DNA of 64,000 nucleotides from Blepharisma stoltei (taxonomy: Eukaryota; Ciliophora; Heterotrichea; Heterotrichida; Blepharismidae): contig CAJZBQ010000003.1 in the NCBI GenBank assembly GCA_914767885.1, positions 310,001-374,000 of the forward strand, written 5' to 3'. This document shows positions 39,936-50,592 of this stretch, piece after piece. Each line of letters begins with the position of its first letter. Position 1 is the stretch's first letter. The translations under genes were made by a program, and so were the position numbers. The notes beneath the pieces are model-generated. The model was not told the origin of the DNA. It was given only the letters and a program-made list of their open reading frames with translations, and did no database searches.

Positions 39936-42437
39936 CTAAATTGATTCACTGATCTCACCTTCTTCTCTTCTCAATTTATCGTAAGCTTCAACTGCTGCCT
40001 GCTTCTTCACAAACCAAGGGATTCTTCCTTGTTTTTCAATATAAAGTTCTCCGTTTGAAAATATAAGTATTTTCACAGCTTTTTTTTCTATTATTTCTTG
40101 ATATTCTATGCTTTTCCCGCGCCGACTGCCATATTCTACAAGCTTCTCACAGATATTCTTTTGGCATTTATCTTTATTTTTGACTAAATACATGATGGGA
40201 TCAGAAAATAAATTCTCAATTATTTCACAAGTAGTGGTCAATGACTCACAGTCAATAAATATAGCCCCTATTAAAGCTTCTAAGCAGTCACTTAAAATTT
40301 TAGGAGGATTGTCACAGTGAGGATCAAAGTTCAACAAATCGTCTTCCCAACGAGAGTTAGCTACAAATCTTATGATTTCCGTCTTTAGTTCATCTTTAAC
40401 ATGGATATGTTTATCAAGCCCAGTAGATATGGCTAATTTTCTCAAGAAATTGTTGCTTACTAGAATATGTCTGAATGTGGTGAGCTCTTCGGGTGTGAAC
40501 TGTCCAAATACAAATAATTCAGAAAGCACTGTGAAATCAATGATTGAGTTACCTAGAAATTCAAATCTATTGTAATTGCGTATAGGATCAGAAGAATAGT
40601 GGGTAAGGGCTTGGGAGAGAAGGTTTTTATTTGAGAAATAGTAGTCAAGAGATGATTCTATAATTTCAATTTTTTTTATTGTAGGATCATATAGAATTGG
40701 TAGCAATTCACCAAGCTTTAGCTGATTACCTGGGAGAGAAAATATTCTTCTTAAATCTAAAATCGTAAAATTATCATTGCTTACTCCTCCCTCTGAGAGT
40801 GAACAAAAAAAATCCTCTTCACTCACGGAGGTGTTAATTTCTTTTTTTTTTAAATTTATATATAAATTTTATAGGAAATATTATTTTTAAAATTCCCAAT
40901 TTGCAAAAATTGGAAAGCAAATATTTATTTAATTTTAACATTTATGTTTTAAAATGCAATGAGTTCAGAATTAAACAGAATTAGATTTCATTATACTAAT
41001 TATCACTTATATATCAAATTTTTTTCCATAAAAAATATTTGGTTCGCACGGAGGGAGTTAGTAGCTTCATCGTATCTTCATAAGCCGAATCCTTTATTAA
41101 AATTTCAAGATCATATATGAATTGTGCAGCATCATAAATCCCATTGCCTAAATAAAGAGCGCCAATTAAAGCTTCAACGAAATCAGCCATCATTTTGTCA
41201 GTGATTTTATGCTCAACATCCCATGTTTCCCCAGAAATCATTTTCGATGCATAAAATGGGGGTCTGAATTTACACTTTTCTATATTATGTTTATGATCCT
41301 TTTAAGATTTATTTTCCTAGTTTTATGGAAATGGAATTTACTTATCAATAAAATTATGGCGAATTCAATGCAAAATCCCATAGAAATTTTCAACGAATTT
41401 GTCTTGAGAAATCTTTGGAGTTCAAATTTCCATCCTGCAGAGCTTAAATTTGGGCTACTAATGTTTTTAAATCTACTGATAGAAAGCTGATACTCATTTT
41501 TCTTTGGATATCTAAAATACACATGAATCGTTGAAACTACTTTAAGTATTGAGTTTCCCAGAATTTGTAAATAATCATAATTGTTTTTACTGTCTAAGTA
41601 GGGGTTTGTGCAGGCGTCCTTTAAATATTTAAAGCAGCCCTTATAGCCGAAGGTTTGGGCAAATTCTCATATATATGAAGCTGATTCTAATTCTACTAAT
41701 GCACTTATACTACGCTAATGTAAATTTATATCAAATATAATTTTAGTTCCTTTTAAATTATTGATGATATTTAAATCGAAGTTAATTAAGCGCAGTATAA
41801 TAAATTTCCACATTGAAGCCAAGTAGAAGCTTTAAGAGGGTATACGTCGACAAGGCTGGCATGTAGAACTGGGGTGCCTTTTTCACTTATTTTTTGCTTT
41901 TCCATTTCTCCAGCATTAACTGGATTATCAATATGCCTTGCTGACTTTGTTTGGTTCGCGAAAATAAAAATATTATCAGTTGATATTGATTTGATTGCAC
42001 CAGAGAAGAACAATTTTTTGAAATCAGACAAAGAATCAATATTAAGTCTGTCGTCTAAAAGTACATCGATTGCGCTATAGCCTGAGCCTCCTTTTGGTTT
42101 AGGTTATACCGACATCGGAAGTAGAAGGGGAGTTGGTTTTTCCAACATTTATAAATAAAATCAACTCCCTCCGACTTCGGGAGATGTAAGATAGCCTAAG
42201 CCAAAAGGAGGTTCGGACTATATATGAATCGTATAAATCGATTAAATCTTGCAAATCTGGGTTGTCACTTCCAAGTAAGATCTGTAGAAACTCTTTTGAA
42301 TCCATGCTATCGTCAAAGCATGAAATGCATTGCCAAGTTGTATTTTTGCCTTTTAAAGATTTTACAATCATGTTTTCTCTTTGAGCTGGGGTGAGGTCAT
42401 TCACTTTGATTGACTTTTCTTTTTCTAATTTTCCCAT
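39936..42437 (-). CDS. Dicer-like RNase III, no helicase (639 aa), split by four IESs
   Basis: Removing 42076-42220, 41706-41797, 41266-41333 and 40781-41057 leaves 1920 nt in one frame. Reading order: a Dicer dimerisation/PAZ-like N-part with VDVYPLKASTWLQCGNLLSA, RNase IIIa (NYDYLQILGNSILKVVSTIH, ..KMMADFVEALIGALYLGNG), RNase IIIb (YNRFEFLGNSIIDFTVLSEL, ..LSDCLEALIGAIFIDC) and a C-terminal dsRBD-like tail (GRIPWFVKKQAAVEAYDKL). The IIIa signature has E to Q and D to N changes and IIIb has D to N, so activity of the two centres may differ from canonical Dicer. Helicase-less Dicer-like proteins make developmental small RNAs for DNA elimination in other ciliates; a similar role here is an inference. 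Confidence 0.87.
40781..41057. mobile_element. IES, family-a MITE, TTA-bounded, in the Dicer-like gene
   Basis: 277 bp. Left TTA-CTCCTCCCTCTGAGAGTGAA, right GGTTCGCACGGAGGGAG-TTA. Excision joins DTMKLL to SNDNFTILDLRR. The minus-strand frame reading into the MITE (MSEEDFFCSLSEGG..) is an artefact. Confidence 0.92.
41266..41333. other. IES, 68 bp, 8-bp repeat
   Basis: Flanked by GAATTTAC at 41266-41273 and 41334-41341 (contains TTA). Excision joins IILLISKF to RPPFYASKMISG within RNase IIIa. Confidence 0.82.
41706..41797. mobile_element. IES, 92 bp with terminal inverted repeats, TA-bounded
   Basis: TA at 41706-41707 and 41798-41799. Tips TATACTACGCTAAT and ATTAAGCGCAGTATA are imperfect inverted repeats, resembling the ends of the 46631-47181 IES. 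Excision joins LQCGNLL to SALVELESASY. Confidence 0.8.
42076..42220. mobile_element. IES, 145-bp palindromic MITE, TATA-bounded
   Basis: Long terminal inverted repeats TATAGCCTGAGCCTCCTTTT... / ...CCAAAAGGAGGTTCGGACTATA with an inner inverted pair around CAACTCCC. Excision joins DLIDLYDS-Y to SAIDVLLDDRLN in the Dicer-like gene. Confidence 0.87.
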
Positions 42438-42451
42438 TACTATAATTTTTT

Positions 42452-42909
42452 TTATAATAATTTATTACGCGTTTAGAAAAAAATCTAGTCGTTAATTTTG
42501 CGAAAAAACTTAGGGGGAGTAAGAGGAGAAATATTGTGACCCAATTAATGGCGTTATCAACTAAAGGAACTATTAAGTAGTTAGCACTTGAAATCTCACC
42601 TTCCTTAGCTTTTGAGGTTCGAATAATATCTGTTCAAAATTCATGTTGGAAATCTCGCAAGTCATTCAGTGATTGAAAGCTGAAGCGTAATATTCCTAAT
42701 GGATCCAAAAGCTGATCTGGAATTGGGAAAGGCTGAAAAGGTAAGATAACACCAAAGTCAGGCGCCGAGCGGATTCGATATAAAAAGCCGATATTTTTAT
42801 TTTCTTCAGGTGAGAAAGTTTGAGAAAGGATAGATGAAAAATTCCGATAGGATTTAGAGTCCTGAGGGAGTGTTGACTTGAGCTTTTTAGATATTGAGGG
42901 CACTTCCAT
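42452..42909 (-). CDS. Hypothetical protein, probably 130 aa with a small IES near its end
   Basis: MEVPSISKKLKSTLPQDSKS, then FPIPDQLLDPLGILRFSFQS and a single UGA-Trp (QHEF-W-TDIIR), ending in a hydrophobic NWVTIFLLL. Read straight through, the frame would overlap the Dicer-like start by about 130 bp. A 65-bp TA-bounded segment (42455-42519) whose inner tip is GGGGGAG-TAA would, if removed, give a TAA 14 bp before the Dicer-like ATG. Family unknown. Confidence 0.5.
42455..42519. other. Candidate 65-bp IES
   Basis: TA at 42455-42456 and 42520-42521; right tip CTTAGGGGGAG-TAA resembles a family-a MITE end. Proposed only to avoid gene overlap, so support is weak. Confidence 0.35.
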
Positions 42910-43082
42910 AAATTTTATTTCAGGGGCCCTTTCGCTGAATATTAGTTTTTGCTAATTCCCTCATATTTTATATATTTTAAACATTAATGGCCTTATAATT
43001 TGAAATAGTTCTCAATCTCTGCGAGCCTAGCCTAATTTCTGCTTTATTTTTTAAATCTTACTTTCAAAAATAATGATAATAA

Positions 43083-44563
43083 TTAATTATTTCTTAAATT
43101 TGTATGAATCATATGAAGTTTCTTATTTGCTTCCTTAACTAAACTATTTTCTGAACCTAATTCTGTCAAGATTTCTAGCAATAACTCATATCCGTCTCCA
43201 GTCAAACTTTGTTCCATTTCAATAACCTCAAATGCTTTTTTAATCGCTTCTTCATGAAATCCAAATTCAAAATGAGCTGCTGCTAATTTACAATGCTTTT
43301 CAGTGTTATCATAATCAAAAAGAATATCTTCTTGTAATCCTGTAATTACGGCTCTATATTCCTTCATGTTTACTTTGTATAAGCTTTTTTCCACAGCGTG
43401 GTTTATTGTATTTACTAGTTTACTTACTTCAATGTTTCTTGAAGCATCAATCCCATACTTACTAGAAATCCTTTTATCCTCCCTTAAGAGCAGGCAAGCC
43501 ATTCGAAATTTTTGGATATTAATTTCCTTTGTGAGTGAATAATAGGTTTTATAGAAATAATAATTTTACACATAATTAGTTATGAATTTCCAGCTAATTC
43601 TATTAAATTTCGACAGTTTGTATATTACTTTTGTTTTCAAATATTTATAATTAAGATTTTAAATCAAAACAGTAAAAAATAAGTCCTTCTCCGTAAAGTG
43701 TACTAAAAAAAAAAACGCACTCCTATCTTAAAGTGGAAGCTAGCAAATATTTCAGCATTCGGCAAATCTCCTATATCTAAGTATCCCCTGGCTAAGGCTA
43801 CCCAACAAGTTAGCTCGTATTTTTCTAAAAAAAATTCACTGCTGATTACATCTTTGTATGCATCAATTGATTCTAATATTTTGTTTTGATGAAGAAAATC
43901 AGCAGCTTTATTTATTTTTGCAATAATTATGTCTTCTTTTGTGCATATGCCAGACATAAGCCGTAAAACATTAACGAAATCTTCCATTGATTTTTCATCT
44001 AAATTCCCTTCAACTCTTTCTATCAAAGCTCCTTGATTGAGAATGAAAAGAGCTGGGATTTTTTTAATTTGGACAGATTGAGCTAGAAGAGGTAAGGATT
44101 CTACGTTCAGTTTGGCATACCCTCACTTTCCTTTGTCAAGATTGAAGTAATTTGAGAGCATTAAGGATATTTGCCGTGATCTGTCACACCATTCAGCGTA
44201 GCATTGCAAAAGAACTGGAGTTTCAGCCTTCATTACGTTTTTATCCCAGTTTTCAATGGTGTCTATTTCATAGATGCTTTCATTGACTACTCCGAACAAT
44301 CGAAATAATCTGAATTTTGTAGCTCCTCCTCTCCATCCGTAGGCGAGCACAACCATTAAAAAAAATCCCTATTTTTTAAAAAACACCTCTGCAAAGAATA
44401 TGAGTCTCAGCTAATTCTCTTGAATTTTAAACAGTTTGTATTATAAAATATTAAATTCTATAGATAAATTAATTTTTTAACTCCGATTTTTGCGAATTAA
44501 ATAAGAAAAAAAAATTTCTGTGAGAGGAAAATTTCCTCGATCAGGATTGGTGGAAGTAAGCAT
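43083..44563 (-). CDS. Thioredoxin-like TPR protein (344 aa), start codon split off by an IES
   Basis: After removal of 44320-44556 and 43519-43727 the protein starts MLTKFRLFRLFGVVNES, a mitochondrial-type presequence, followed by a thioredoxin-fold domain (PVLLQCYAEWCDRSRQISL; KLNVESLPLLAQSVQIKKIP; ALFILNQG) and C-terminal TPR-like helices (WVALARGYLDIGDLPNAEIF; AAAHFEFGFHEEAIKKAFEV). This is the thioredoxin-TPR layout of the YbbN/CnoX family. The active site is WCDRS, with one Cys only, so it probably acts as a holdase and not an oxidoreductase. One UGA-Trp (GK-W-GYAKL). 1035 nt after excision. The apparent start MVVLAYGWRG lies inside the IES. Confidence 0.85.
43519..43727. mobile_element. 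IES, degenerate family-a MITE, TTA-bounded
   Basis: 209 bp between TTA 43519-43521 and 43728-43730. The left tip ATTTCCTTTGTGAGTGAATA and the core CCAGCTAATTCTATTAAATT are family-like; the right tip is CGCACTCCTATC. Excision joins ASFHFN to IQKFRMACLLL. Confidence 0.8.
44320..44556. mobile_element. IES, degenerate family-a MITE between start codon and body
   Basis: 237 bp, TA at 44320-44321 and 44557-44558. Left tip CTCCTCCTCTCCATCCGTAG then GCGAGCACAACCATTA is a decayed CCGTGAGCGAACAAAACCATTA. Excision brings ATG CTT next to ACA AAA TTC. Confidence 0.82.
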
Positions 44564-44885
44564 CTTTGCCTTTTATTTTAAAACTAGTTTTAGTAATAAA
44601 ATAATATTGCATTAACTAAAAAGCAATAGCAAATTTGTTTCTTTGAATGATTATTTAGATTAAAGAATTAAAGGGATCTTTATTACTTTTATATAATTAT
44701 TTAGGATTAATTAGGCTTAATATATGCTCATTTTAATAGTTTAGTGATATCTTGCAAGCTAAAAATTAAAGATCATATGCAATTAAACCTAAATTTTTAG
44801 CAAATACTGTGGTACAATATTTGTAAATTCTAGAAAATTAAATTTATCTATTTCGATTCTGTCTATCACAAATGGTAAAAAATAG
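44564..44885. other. Intergenic AT-rich region
   Basis: Divergent spacer between the thioredoxin-TPR gene and the dynein light chain. Nothing recognised. Confidence 0.45.
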
Positions 44886-45418
44886 ATGCAGCAGGAAAGT
44901 TTCAGCTCTCTAAAAAATGATGTTAATTCAAGAGCTCAACAACTCATTAATGGCCTCTTTACTCTCTCCCATTTAAAGTAAATATTGGCTTGCTTTCTTA
45001 AGAGTCAATTATTTATAATCTATAACCATTATAAATAACAAAATGTAATAAAAACTTAAATCAGAAATATTAATTATCAATTTATATTAGAGAATAAAAT
45101 ATTAAATATAATTTAATTAGTAATATAAATCTATACTTTTCCTTTTTAAATAGGAGGTAATTAGGGAACAAAGAATATAACCAAGAAGAAGTACAGCAGT
45201 GGACTGCTCATCTTTCTGAAGAAATTGTAAAAACTTTGAAAGAACTTAACAGCAATTTCAAGTACTGTGTTTCCTGTATAATTCTTCAAAAAGGAGATGC
45301 TGGCATGCATATGAGTTCAACCTGCTTCTGGGACAGCAATCTTGATGGAAGCGTAGCAATTAAATGGGAAAATAACTCAATGCACTGCATTGTCAATATT
45401 TATGGCATTGCCTTCTAA
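44886..45418 (+). CDS. Tctex1-type dynein light chain (109 aa), split by an IES
   Basis: Cargo-adaptor light chain of cytoplasmic or axonemal dynein. The second part is unmistakable: YNQEEVQQWTAHLSEEIVKT, FKYCVSCIILQKGDAGMHMS, STCFWDSNLDGSVAIKWENN, MHCIVNIYGIAF. The first part is MQQESFSSLKNDVNSRAQQL INGL. Removing 203 bp (44958-45160) gives 110 codons with LINGL-LGNKEYNQ, matching Tctex1 spacing. The exact junction is less sure than elsewhere, because a TTA..TTA cut would shift the frame by one. Confidence 0.85.
44958..45160. other. IES, about 203 bp, boundary uncertain
   Basis: Left side CTC-TTTACTCTCTCCC and right side AGGAGGTAA-TTAGGG. The tips resemble family a. Only a TT (not TTA) overlap restores the Tctex1 frame, so a boundary ambiguity or a sequence difference is possible. 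Confidence 0.55.
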
Positions 45419-45899
45419 CTTAAACTTAACAAAGTTCTTCATCTTCACTTTAAAGCATTCGACTTCTTGTTGGTGAGTAAATTGCAATATAAAAGGATTA
45501 TTTCAATGATGCTTGAATAAGTGCATAAAGTATGTCTATGTTTCCAGCATTAGAGATAATATGATGAAAAATATTAACACTGAGTTAATACCAGAATTTA
45601 TTTAGATGATAAATTCAATATTGCAATTAAATCAATCAACTAGTCTTAGCTCTATAAATTAAGACATGAATATATATTAAATTATTTTATGCACTAAGGA
45701 GTGTTTGAATTTTTCTTCCGTTTAATAACATTTAAATAATTTAAGTTGATATCTTTCAGTTATCATTAAGCTTTTTATTTACAAGAAATTGAACAATGGT
45801 ATAATGTTGATATGAATAAAAGTCAGTTTTGAATTTTCATAAATCAGCTTATGATTTCATTTTTATTTGAATTTACCTTATTGAGATTAATTCTTATTT
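45419..45899. other. Intergenic AT-rich region
   Basis: Between two convergent genes. Stops in all frames; no repeat or RNA recognised. Confidence 0.4.
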
Positions 45900-47206
45900 T
45901 TAGTTAGGAATCCCTAAATCAAATACTGCTTGAACTGGATAATGGTCACTTGGGTAAAACTGACCATCTTTAATATCTGTAATAACTCTTCCATTCACTA
46001 CATTTAGATTCTTGAACCAAATATAGTCAATGCACCCAACTTCCCCAAACCTCTCCCAATTCTCTCTGCTTCCAAGCATTTCTGTAGGCCAAGTGACATC
46101 TGGCTCTTTTCCATAAATTTCTTTCATTGAAGATTTAAAATGCCTGATAAAGACTTCATATGTCTCAGATCCAGGGAAGCAATTTAGATCTCCCATAACA
46201 ATTATAGGACTATCCATCATAGGTCTCAGCCATTCAATTAGTGTTAAAGCCTGCTCTAGCCTAACTTCATCTGAAATATGGTCTAAGTGGGTGTTCACTA
46301 TCCAAATTTCTTTGCCATCAACTCTTATTTTCATTCTTTGAGCTACTCTTGTGTTTGACTTATATGTCAAATAACCCTCAGCAATTATTTTTATATGGTT
46401 TTTGATTAGTATCCCATTACCATCAATCTTAAGATTTATTGAGCCAAGCTCTGTCCATTTTAAAGGAATAGGTGCAGGGGAAAAAATAAAGCTGTAGCCA
46501 GGATGGTTATAGACGTTTGCGTTTCCATTATAGTCTATTTCTTGAAGGCCAACAATGTCACTATCCATTTCGTTAATTGTTCGTGTTATTAGTGGGCTTC
46601 TGTGCTCATAGTATAAGCAAGAGTTCAAGATATAATGCTAGCATTCTATTGGCTCGATATGTTTCCGATGTTTCCTGACTTTCCTCAATCCCTGAGCGAT
46701 ATAACCATAGAAAAATCCTATTTTTGGGTAAAAACCCTCCGTGAGCAGCAATTTAATGTAAACATTTTTATGAAAAAAAATTTAATATATAAGTGATAAC
46801 TATTATAATGAAATCTCGAAATAATTCTGTTTAATTTTAATCAGCTTATTTTAAAACATAAAATTAATATTCGTTATAAAATTATTTTTAATTAATTTTT
46901 TTTAATATTTTAAAAAAATTACTATAAAATTTATATATAAATTTTTAACGAACAAAATTCACCCGTCTATTAGGGAAAAAAATTACTTTGCTCGCTAATG
47001 GAGGGTGAGGGAGCGAGAATTTCGGATTTGTTTTACAATAATATTTATTAAAAACTAGTTCAGAAACGGCAAGCCCATTTATAGTGCAGATTGGTTCTTC
47101 CTTGGGTTGATTTTATCACCATTGTAAAGCCAAACTTAGAAGGTATTGGGGGCATAGCAAGCTAATAGTGCGCTCGCACTATATTAAAAGTGCTGACTTT
47201 AAGCAT
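45900..47206 (-). CDS. Endonuclease/exonuclease/phosphatase-family protein (251 aa), split by a nested IES
   Basis: EEP fold. After removal of 46631-47181 the N-terminus reads MLKVSTFNI-LNSCLYYEHR, the first EEP strand with its conserved Asn. Then MDSDIVGLQEID (metal-binding Glu), WIVNTHLDH, IIVMGDLNCFPGS (catalytic D and N), and YPSDHYPVQAVFDL (the terminal DH). All active-site residues seem present, so it should be active; the substrate (RNA, DNA, lipid or sphingomyelin) cannot be told from the motifs alone. 252 codons with stop. Confidence 0.85.
46631..47181. mobile_element. IES, 551 bp, with a MITE nested inside
   Basis: TA at 46631-46632 and 47182-47183. Tips TATAATGCTAGC and GCGCTCGCACTATA are imperfect inverted repeats. 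A degenerate family-a MITE occupies about 46681-47016. The interior also holds GTGCGCTCGCAC, a perfect 12-bp palindrome near 47169. Excision joins STFNI to LNSCLYY. Confidence 0.8.
46681..47016. mobile_element. Degenerate family-a MITE, nested
   Basis: Contains CCTCAATCCCTGAGCGATAT, ACCATAGAAAAATCCTATTT, ACCCTCCGTGAGCAGC, the core AAGTGATAACTATTATAATG, and the far tip GCTCGCTAATGGAGGGTGAG. Diverged, with approximate edges. Confidence 0.7.
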
Positions 47207-47434
47207 TTTATTTGTGTAATAGGAAAATCTAAAAATGCTATTTCTTAGAAATTATGGATGGCTACGATTGTTGCTATGAGTATAGTTTTAAATTTATTTA
47301 ATCTAATGTTTTAAGAAGAGTTTTGAAATTATTATTAAATGAATTAGAATAAATATTGGTAAAATTAGAGAACTTAAAAAATATAATTTATATTTTATAA
47401 ATAAAATTATAACTTAGCTCAATTTTGCATTAAA

Positions 47435-48879
47435 ATGGAGACACGACTAATAGCAAAAGGCTTTTTAGATTTCGTAAATTTCTCAGTTTCCCCATTTCAT
47501 GCTATTTCTCGTGCCAAATTGGAGGTGATTTACACATATTTTTAATTGTTTTAAAGCAAAGCAAATATTATGAAATTTAATGAATATTTAATAATAATCC
47601 TGCCAAATCTTCACTTTTATCTAGCAAATTTCAAGAACTCCGTGAACATGAATCTTGGAATCTTTCACCAGGTGGCAAGTATTTTTTCACAAGAAATGAA
47701 TCATCAATATATGCATTTTCTGTAGGTTCTCAATACACTCCTCATGAAGGTGGATTTCGCATAATAGGCTCACACTCAGATTTTCCTTGTCCAAAGTTAG
47801 CACCTGTTTCAAAATACGAAAATGAAGGCTTCATCAAGCTAAATATCCAATTATACGGAGGAGGTCTCTGACACTCTTGGTTTGACAGAGATTTAACATT
47901 AGCAGGCCGAGTAATAGTTTCCCAAAATAATCAAATACACTCCAAGCTGCTACACATAAAAAGACCTATTATAAGCATCCCACAGTTAGCAATCCATTTG
48001 ACAACAAATAGAGAAAATTTTGAGTTCAATAAAGAAACACAATTTAAACCTCTTTTATGCACAGGGAAAGCTGAAAAAGAAAACTACCCAGAAAACAATA
48101 AAAGACATGCACAAGGCTTGCTTGAATTAATTTCAAAAGAAATAGGATGCAAAACAGAAGAAATTCTTGACCTTGACCTATGCATTATAGATACAGCCCC
48201 TGCAGTGCTATCTGGGCTATATGAAGAATTTATTTCATCAGCAAGACTTGATAATCTTATGAGCGCTTATTGCTCTTTGCAGTCTCTAATAAATTCAAAT
48301 ACAGATGGCAAAGATATTAAGCTGCTCGCAGCATTTGATAACGAAGAAGTAGGAAGCTTGTCAATGCAAGGAGCAAATTCAATAGTTGCTGAGCAAACCT
48401 TTAGAAGAATTCTTGAAACATTGCCAGGGAATAAAAAAAATGATGCAATTGAGGGATTTTTTAGAAGAAGTTTAGCATTATCAGCTGATATGGCCCATGC
48501 TGTGCATCCGAATTATTCTGATAAGCATCAAACTTGTCATAGTCCAATTGTGCATGGAGGTGTTGTCATTAAAGCTAATCCAAATCAAAAATATGCAACA
48601 GACCCAGTTGGAGCTGCATTTATTAGGACATTGGCGAAGAAGTATTCTATTCCGACTCAAGATTTTATTGTGAAAAATAACTCGCCTTGCGGATCGACTA
48701 TAGGGCCTTATATTGCTGGAAATACAGGTATAAGAGTTATAGATATTGGCGCTCCTATGTTAGCAATGCATTCTTGCCGTGAAATAATGGGAGTAGATGA
48801 TGCTTATTATTATATGAAAATTATGGCTGCATTTTACGATGATTCTCAAAATTATTATGAAGGCGCACTTTTAGGTTAA
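47435..48879 (+). CDS. DNPEP: Aspartyl aminopeptidase, M18 family (451 aa), split by an 89-bp IES
   Basis: Zinc aminopeptidase that removes N-terminal Asp/Glu. Motifs: GSHSDFPCPKLAP (HxD metal ligand), AAFDNEEVGSLSMQGA, SADMAHAVHPNYSDKH, HGGVVIKANPNQKYATD, and GAPMLAMHSCREI near the end, all in M18 order. One UGA-Trp (GGGL-W-HSWFDRDL). Removing 47512-47600 joins HAISRAK to SSLLSSKFQELREHESW, which has exactly the M18 spacing. 452 codons with stop; ends EGALLG. Confidence 0.94.
47512..47600. other. IES, 89 bp, 8-bp repeat without TA
   Basis: TGCCAAAT at 47512-47519 and 47601-47608. AT-rich with stops. An alternative cut at CAAATT would also keep frame but would remove seven residues that the M18 family has. 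Confidence 0.78.
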
Positions 48880-48939
48880 AATTATAAGAAACTTGATAAT
48901 TATGGTCATCATGTTTATTAAATAAATGGCTTTTAAATC

Positions 48940-50345
48940 ATGACGCAATACTCATTTTGATTAGAAATGGCCAAAAGAGATCGTAATTCGTTAAGCTATA
49001 TCAAATGCACACCCTCATATTTTGATCTTGTAGACCGCAATTCAGGGTTCTATAAGAGTGACATGAGAGGATTTTACATAATGTTTACCCTCATAAGCTC
49101 AGGGTACATAGCGATTACTGCTTATGTGAAGTTCGTGACAAAAGGAATTCTATTTGAAGATTCTTACTTACAAAAGATGCTCCAAGATTTCTTTGTCGTT
49201 TCTTTGATTTGGCCTGGAATTTTTTGCTATTCATGGCTTGCTTATTTTTTACAACTTTTAATTATAAAAGGATTCCCGTTAAAAGTAGCTAACATACTAC
49301 AGCATTTTTCTCAGTCATTGATGTTTATAGCAGCAAGTCATTTAACACTAGCAAGGAATTGGGGCTTAACCCAAACTAGTTTTGCAACTATGCTTGCTTT
49401 GGTCCATTTTATGAAAATGCATTCTTATACCATGGTAAACCGCGATTTAAGAGAGCTCGCTCTAGAAAACCCTGGAAAATCAGAATATCCTCAAAATGTT
49501 AATGCGAAAAATTTTTTAATTTTTATGGTGACTCCTGCTTTAGTGTATCAAACAAGCTATCCCAAAATCCCTAAATTCAGGCTGTCATATTTTTTACAAA
49601 AATTAGTTTTATTAATTGTCCAACTGGACATGGAGTACATAATTGCTAGCGACCACATTTTACCAATTATCAACATGTCTAATGTTTTACCTTTAACTGA
49701 GGTATTCAGCCGTCTTGTAATCCCTTGTCTTATTTTTTACATAATGATATTTCTCATAATTTTCGAACAAATTTTAAACCTCTTCGCTGAAATGTCCCTA
49801 TTTGGCGATAGAGAATTTTACTCAGACTGGTGAAATTCAACTACTTTTGAAGAATTCAACAGAAAATGAAATAGGACCGTACATTTATTCCTGCACAAGC
49901 ACGTTTATTTGGAGTGTTTACAGCGATATCAGCTTTCTGAAAACACTAGCAAGTTTATTACCTTCTTTTTCTCAGCATGTTGTCATGAAATGGTTGGTAG
50001 AAGACTGCCCACTCAATACTGGAGCATCAAGGCAAGGAGGAGACACTGCTGGTCCTGGTGATAGGAACGGTCGTAAAGCGGTTGAGTCTCTTATGAGACC
50101 CTCAGTGATTACATAAAAATTAAGGCATATACCAATCTATTAATTAAGGTTAAGGTCATGAAATGGTTTTAGCTCTGATCTGTAGAGATATTAAACCATA
50201 TTTGATGCTTTTAATGATCTTTCAAATACCTGTCATGCTTTTCCAGAAGTATTTGAATAGGACCTTATTCGGTTTGTACTTTGTATGGGGATCAATGATG
50301 GTAGGGCTGCCTCTGCTGTTGTCTTTATACTCGAAAGGATTATAA
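48940..50345 (+). CDS. MBOAT sterol/diacylglycerol O-acyltransferase-like (410 aa), split by a SINE
   Basis: ACAT/DGAT branch of the membrane-bound O-acyltransferases, making neutral lipid esters in the ER. Many membrane segments; motif FGDREFYSDWWNSTTFEEF (the FYxDWWN signature, one Trp coded by TGA), then RKWNRTVHLFLHKHVYL and the active-site His in SACCHEMV. A 173-bp SINE-like IES (49982-50154) cuts right after HEMV; joining gives HEMV-LALICRDIKPYLMLLM and 411 codons. Start at ATG 48940 (MTQYSFWLEMAKRD, UGA-Trp); 48967 is an alternative. ACAT versus DGAT1 cannot be settled by eye. Confidence 0.88.
49982..50154 (+). mobile_element. IES, short SINE-like insert, 14-bp target duplication
   Basis: GTCATGAAATGGTT at 49982-49995 and 50155-50168. 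The body GGTAGAAGACTGCCCACTCA and TAAAGCGGTTGAGTCTC shares segments with 15407-15862. It disrupts the gene immediately after the catalytic His. The repeat has no TA. Confidence 0.88.
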
Positions 50346-50379
50346 GATTTATAAGATGATATTAATGATAATTATTTAG

Positions 50380-50592
50380 TTAATAACGAGGCTCTGTTAT
50401 TCTTTGCCAATTTTTGAAGTTGGGCTCAAACATAAATCCCTTTTCGTTGATGAAAAGCCAGTCAAATAAGCACAAGATTCCCCAGAAAATTGCGAGCACA
50501 GTCCATGGAATCCAGTAATCAGCCCTAGAAATAAAAGCTATGAACACTAGAATTGTAAAAATCACGACTTCAACTTTATGTCTTCCGCTCAT
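50380..50592 (-). CDS. Small two-helix membrane protein (70 aa)
   Basis: MSGRHKVEVVIFTILVFIAF ... WIPWTVLAIFWGILCLFDWL, two transmembrane helices, then a polar tail ending ITEPRY. Start taken at the first true ATG. Convergent with the acyltransferase (34 bp between stops). Unrecognised family; the size and layout recall small ER or secretory-pathway proteins. Confidence 0.65.
   Translation of the reverse strand: MSGRHKVEVVIFTILVFIAFISRADYWIPWTVLAIFWGILCLFDWLFINEKGFMFEPNFKNWQRITEPRY

Noticed and set aside
40781-40826. Apparent N-terminus MSEEDFFCSLSEGG of an RNase III
   Set aside because: It is coded by the MITE tip; joining across the IES connects the frame to the upstream Dicer-like exon.
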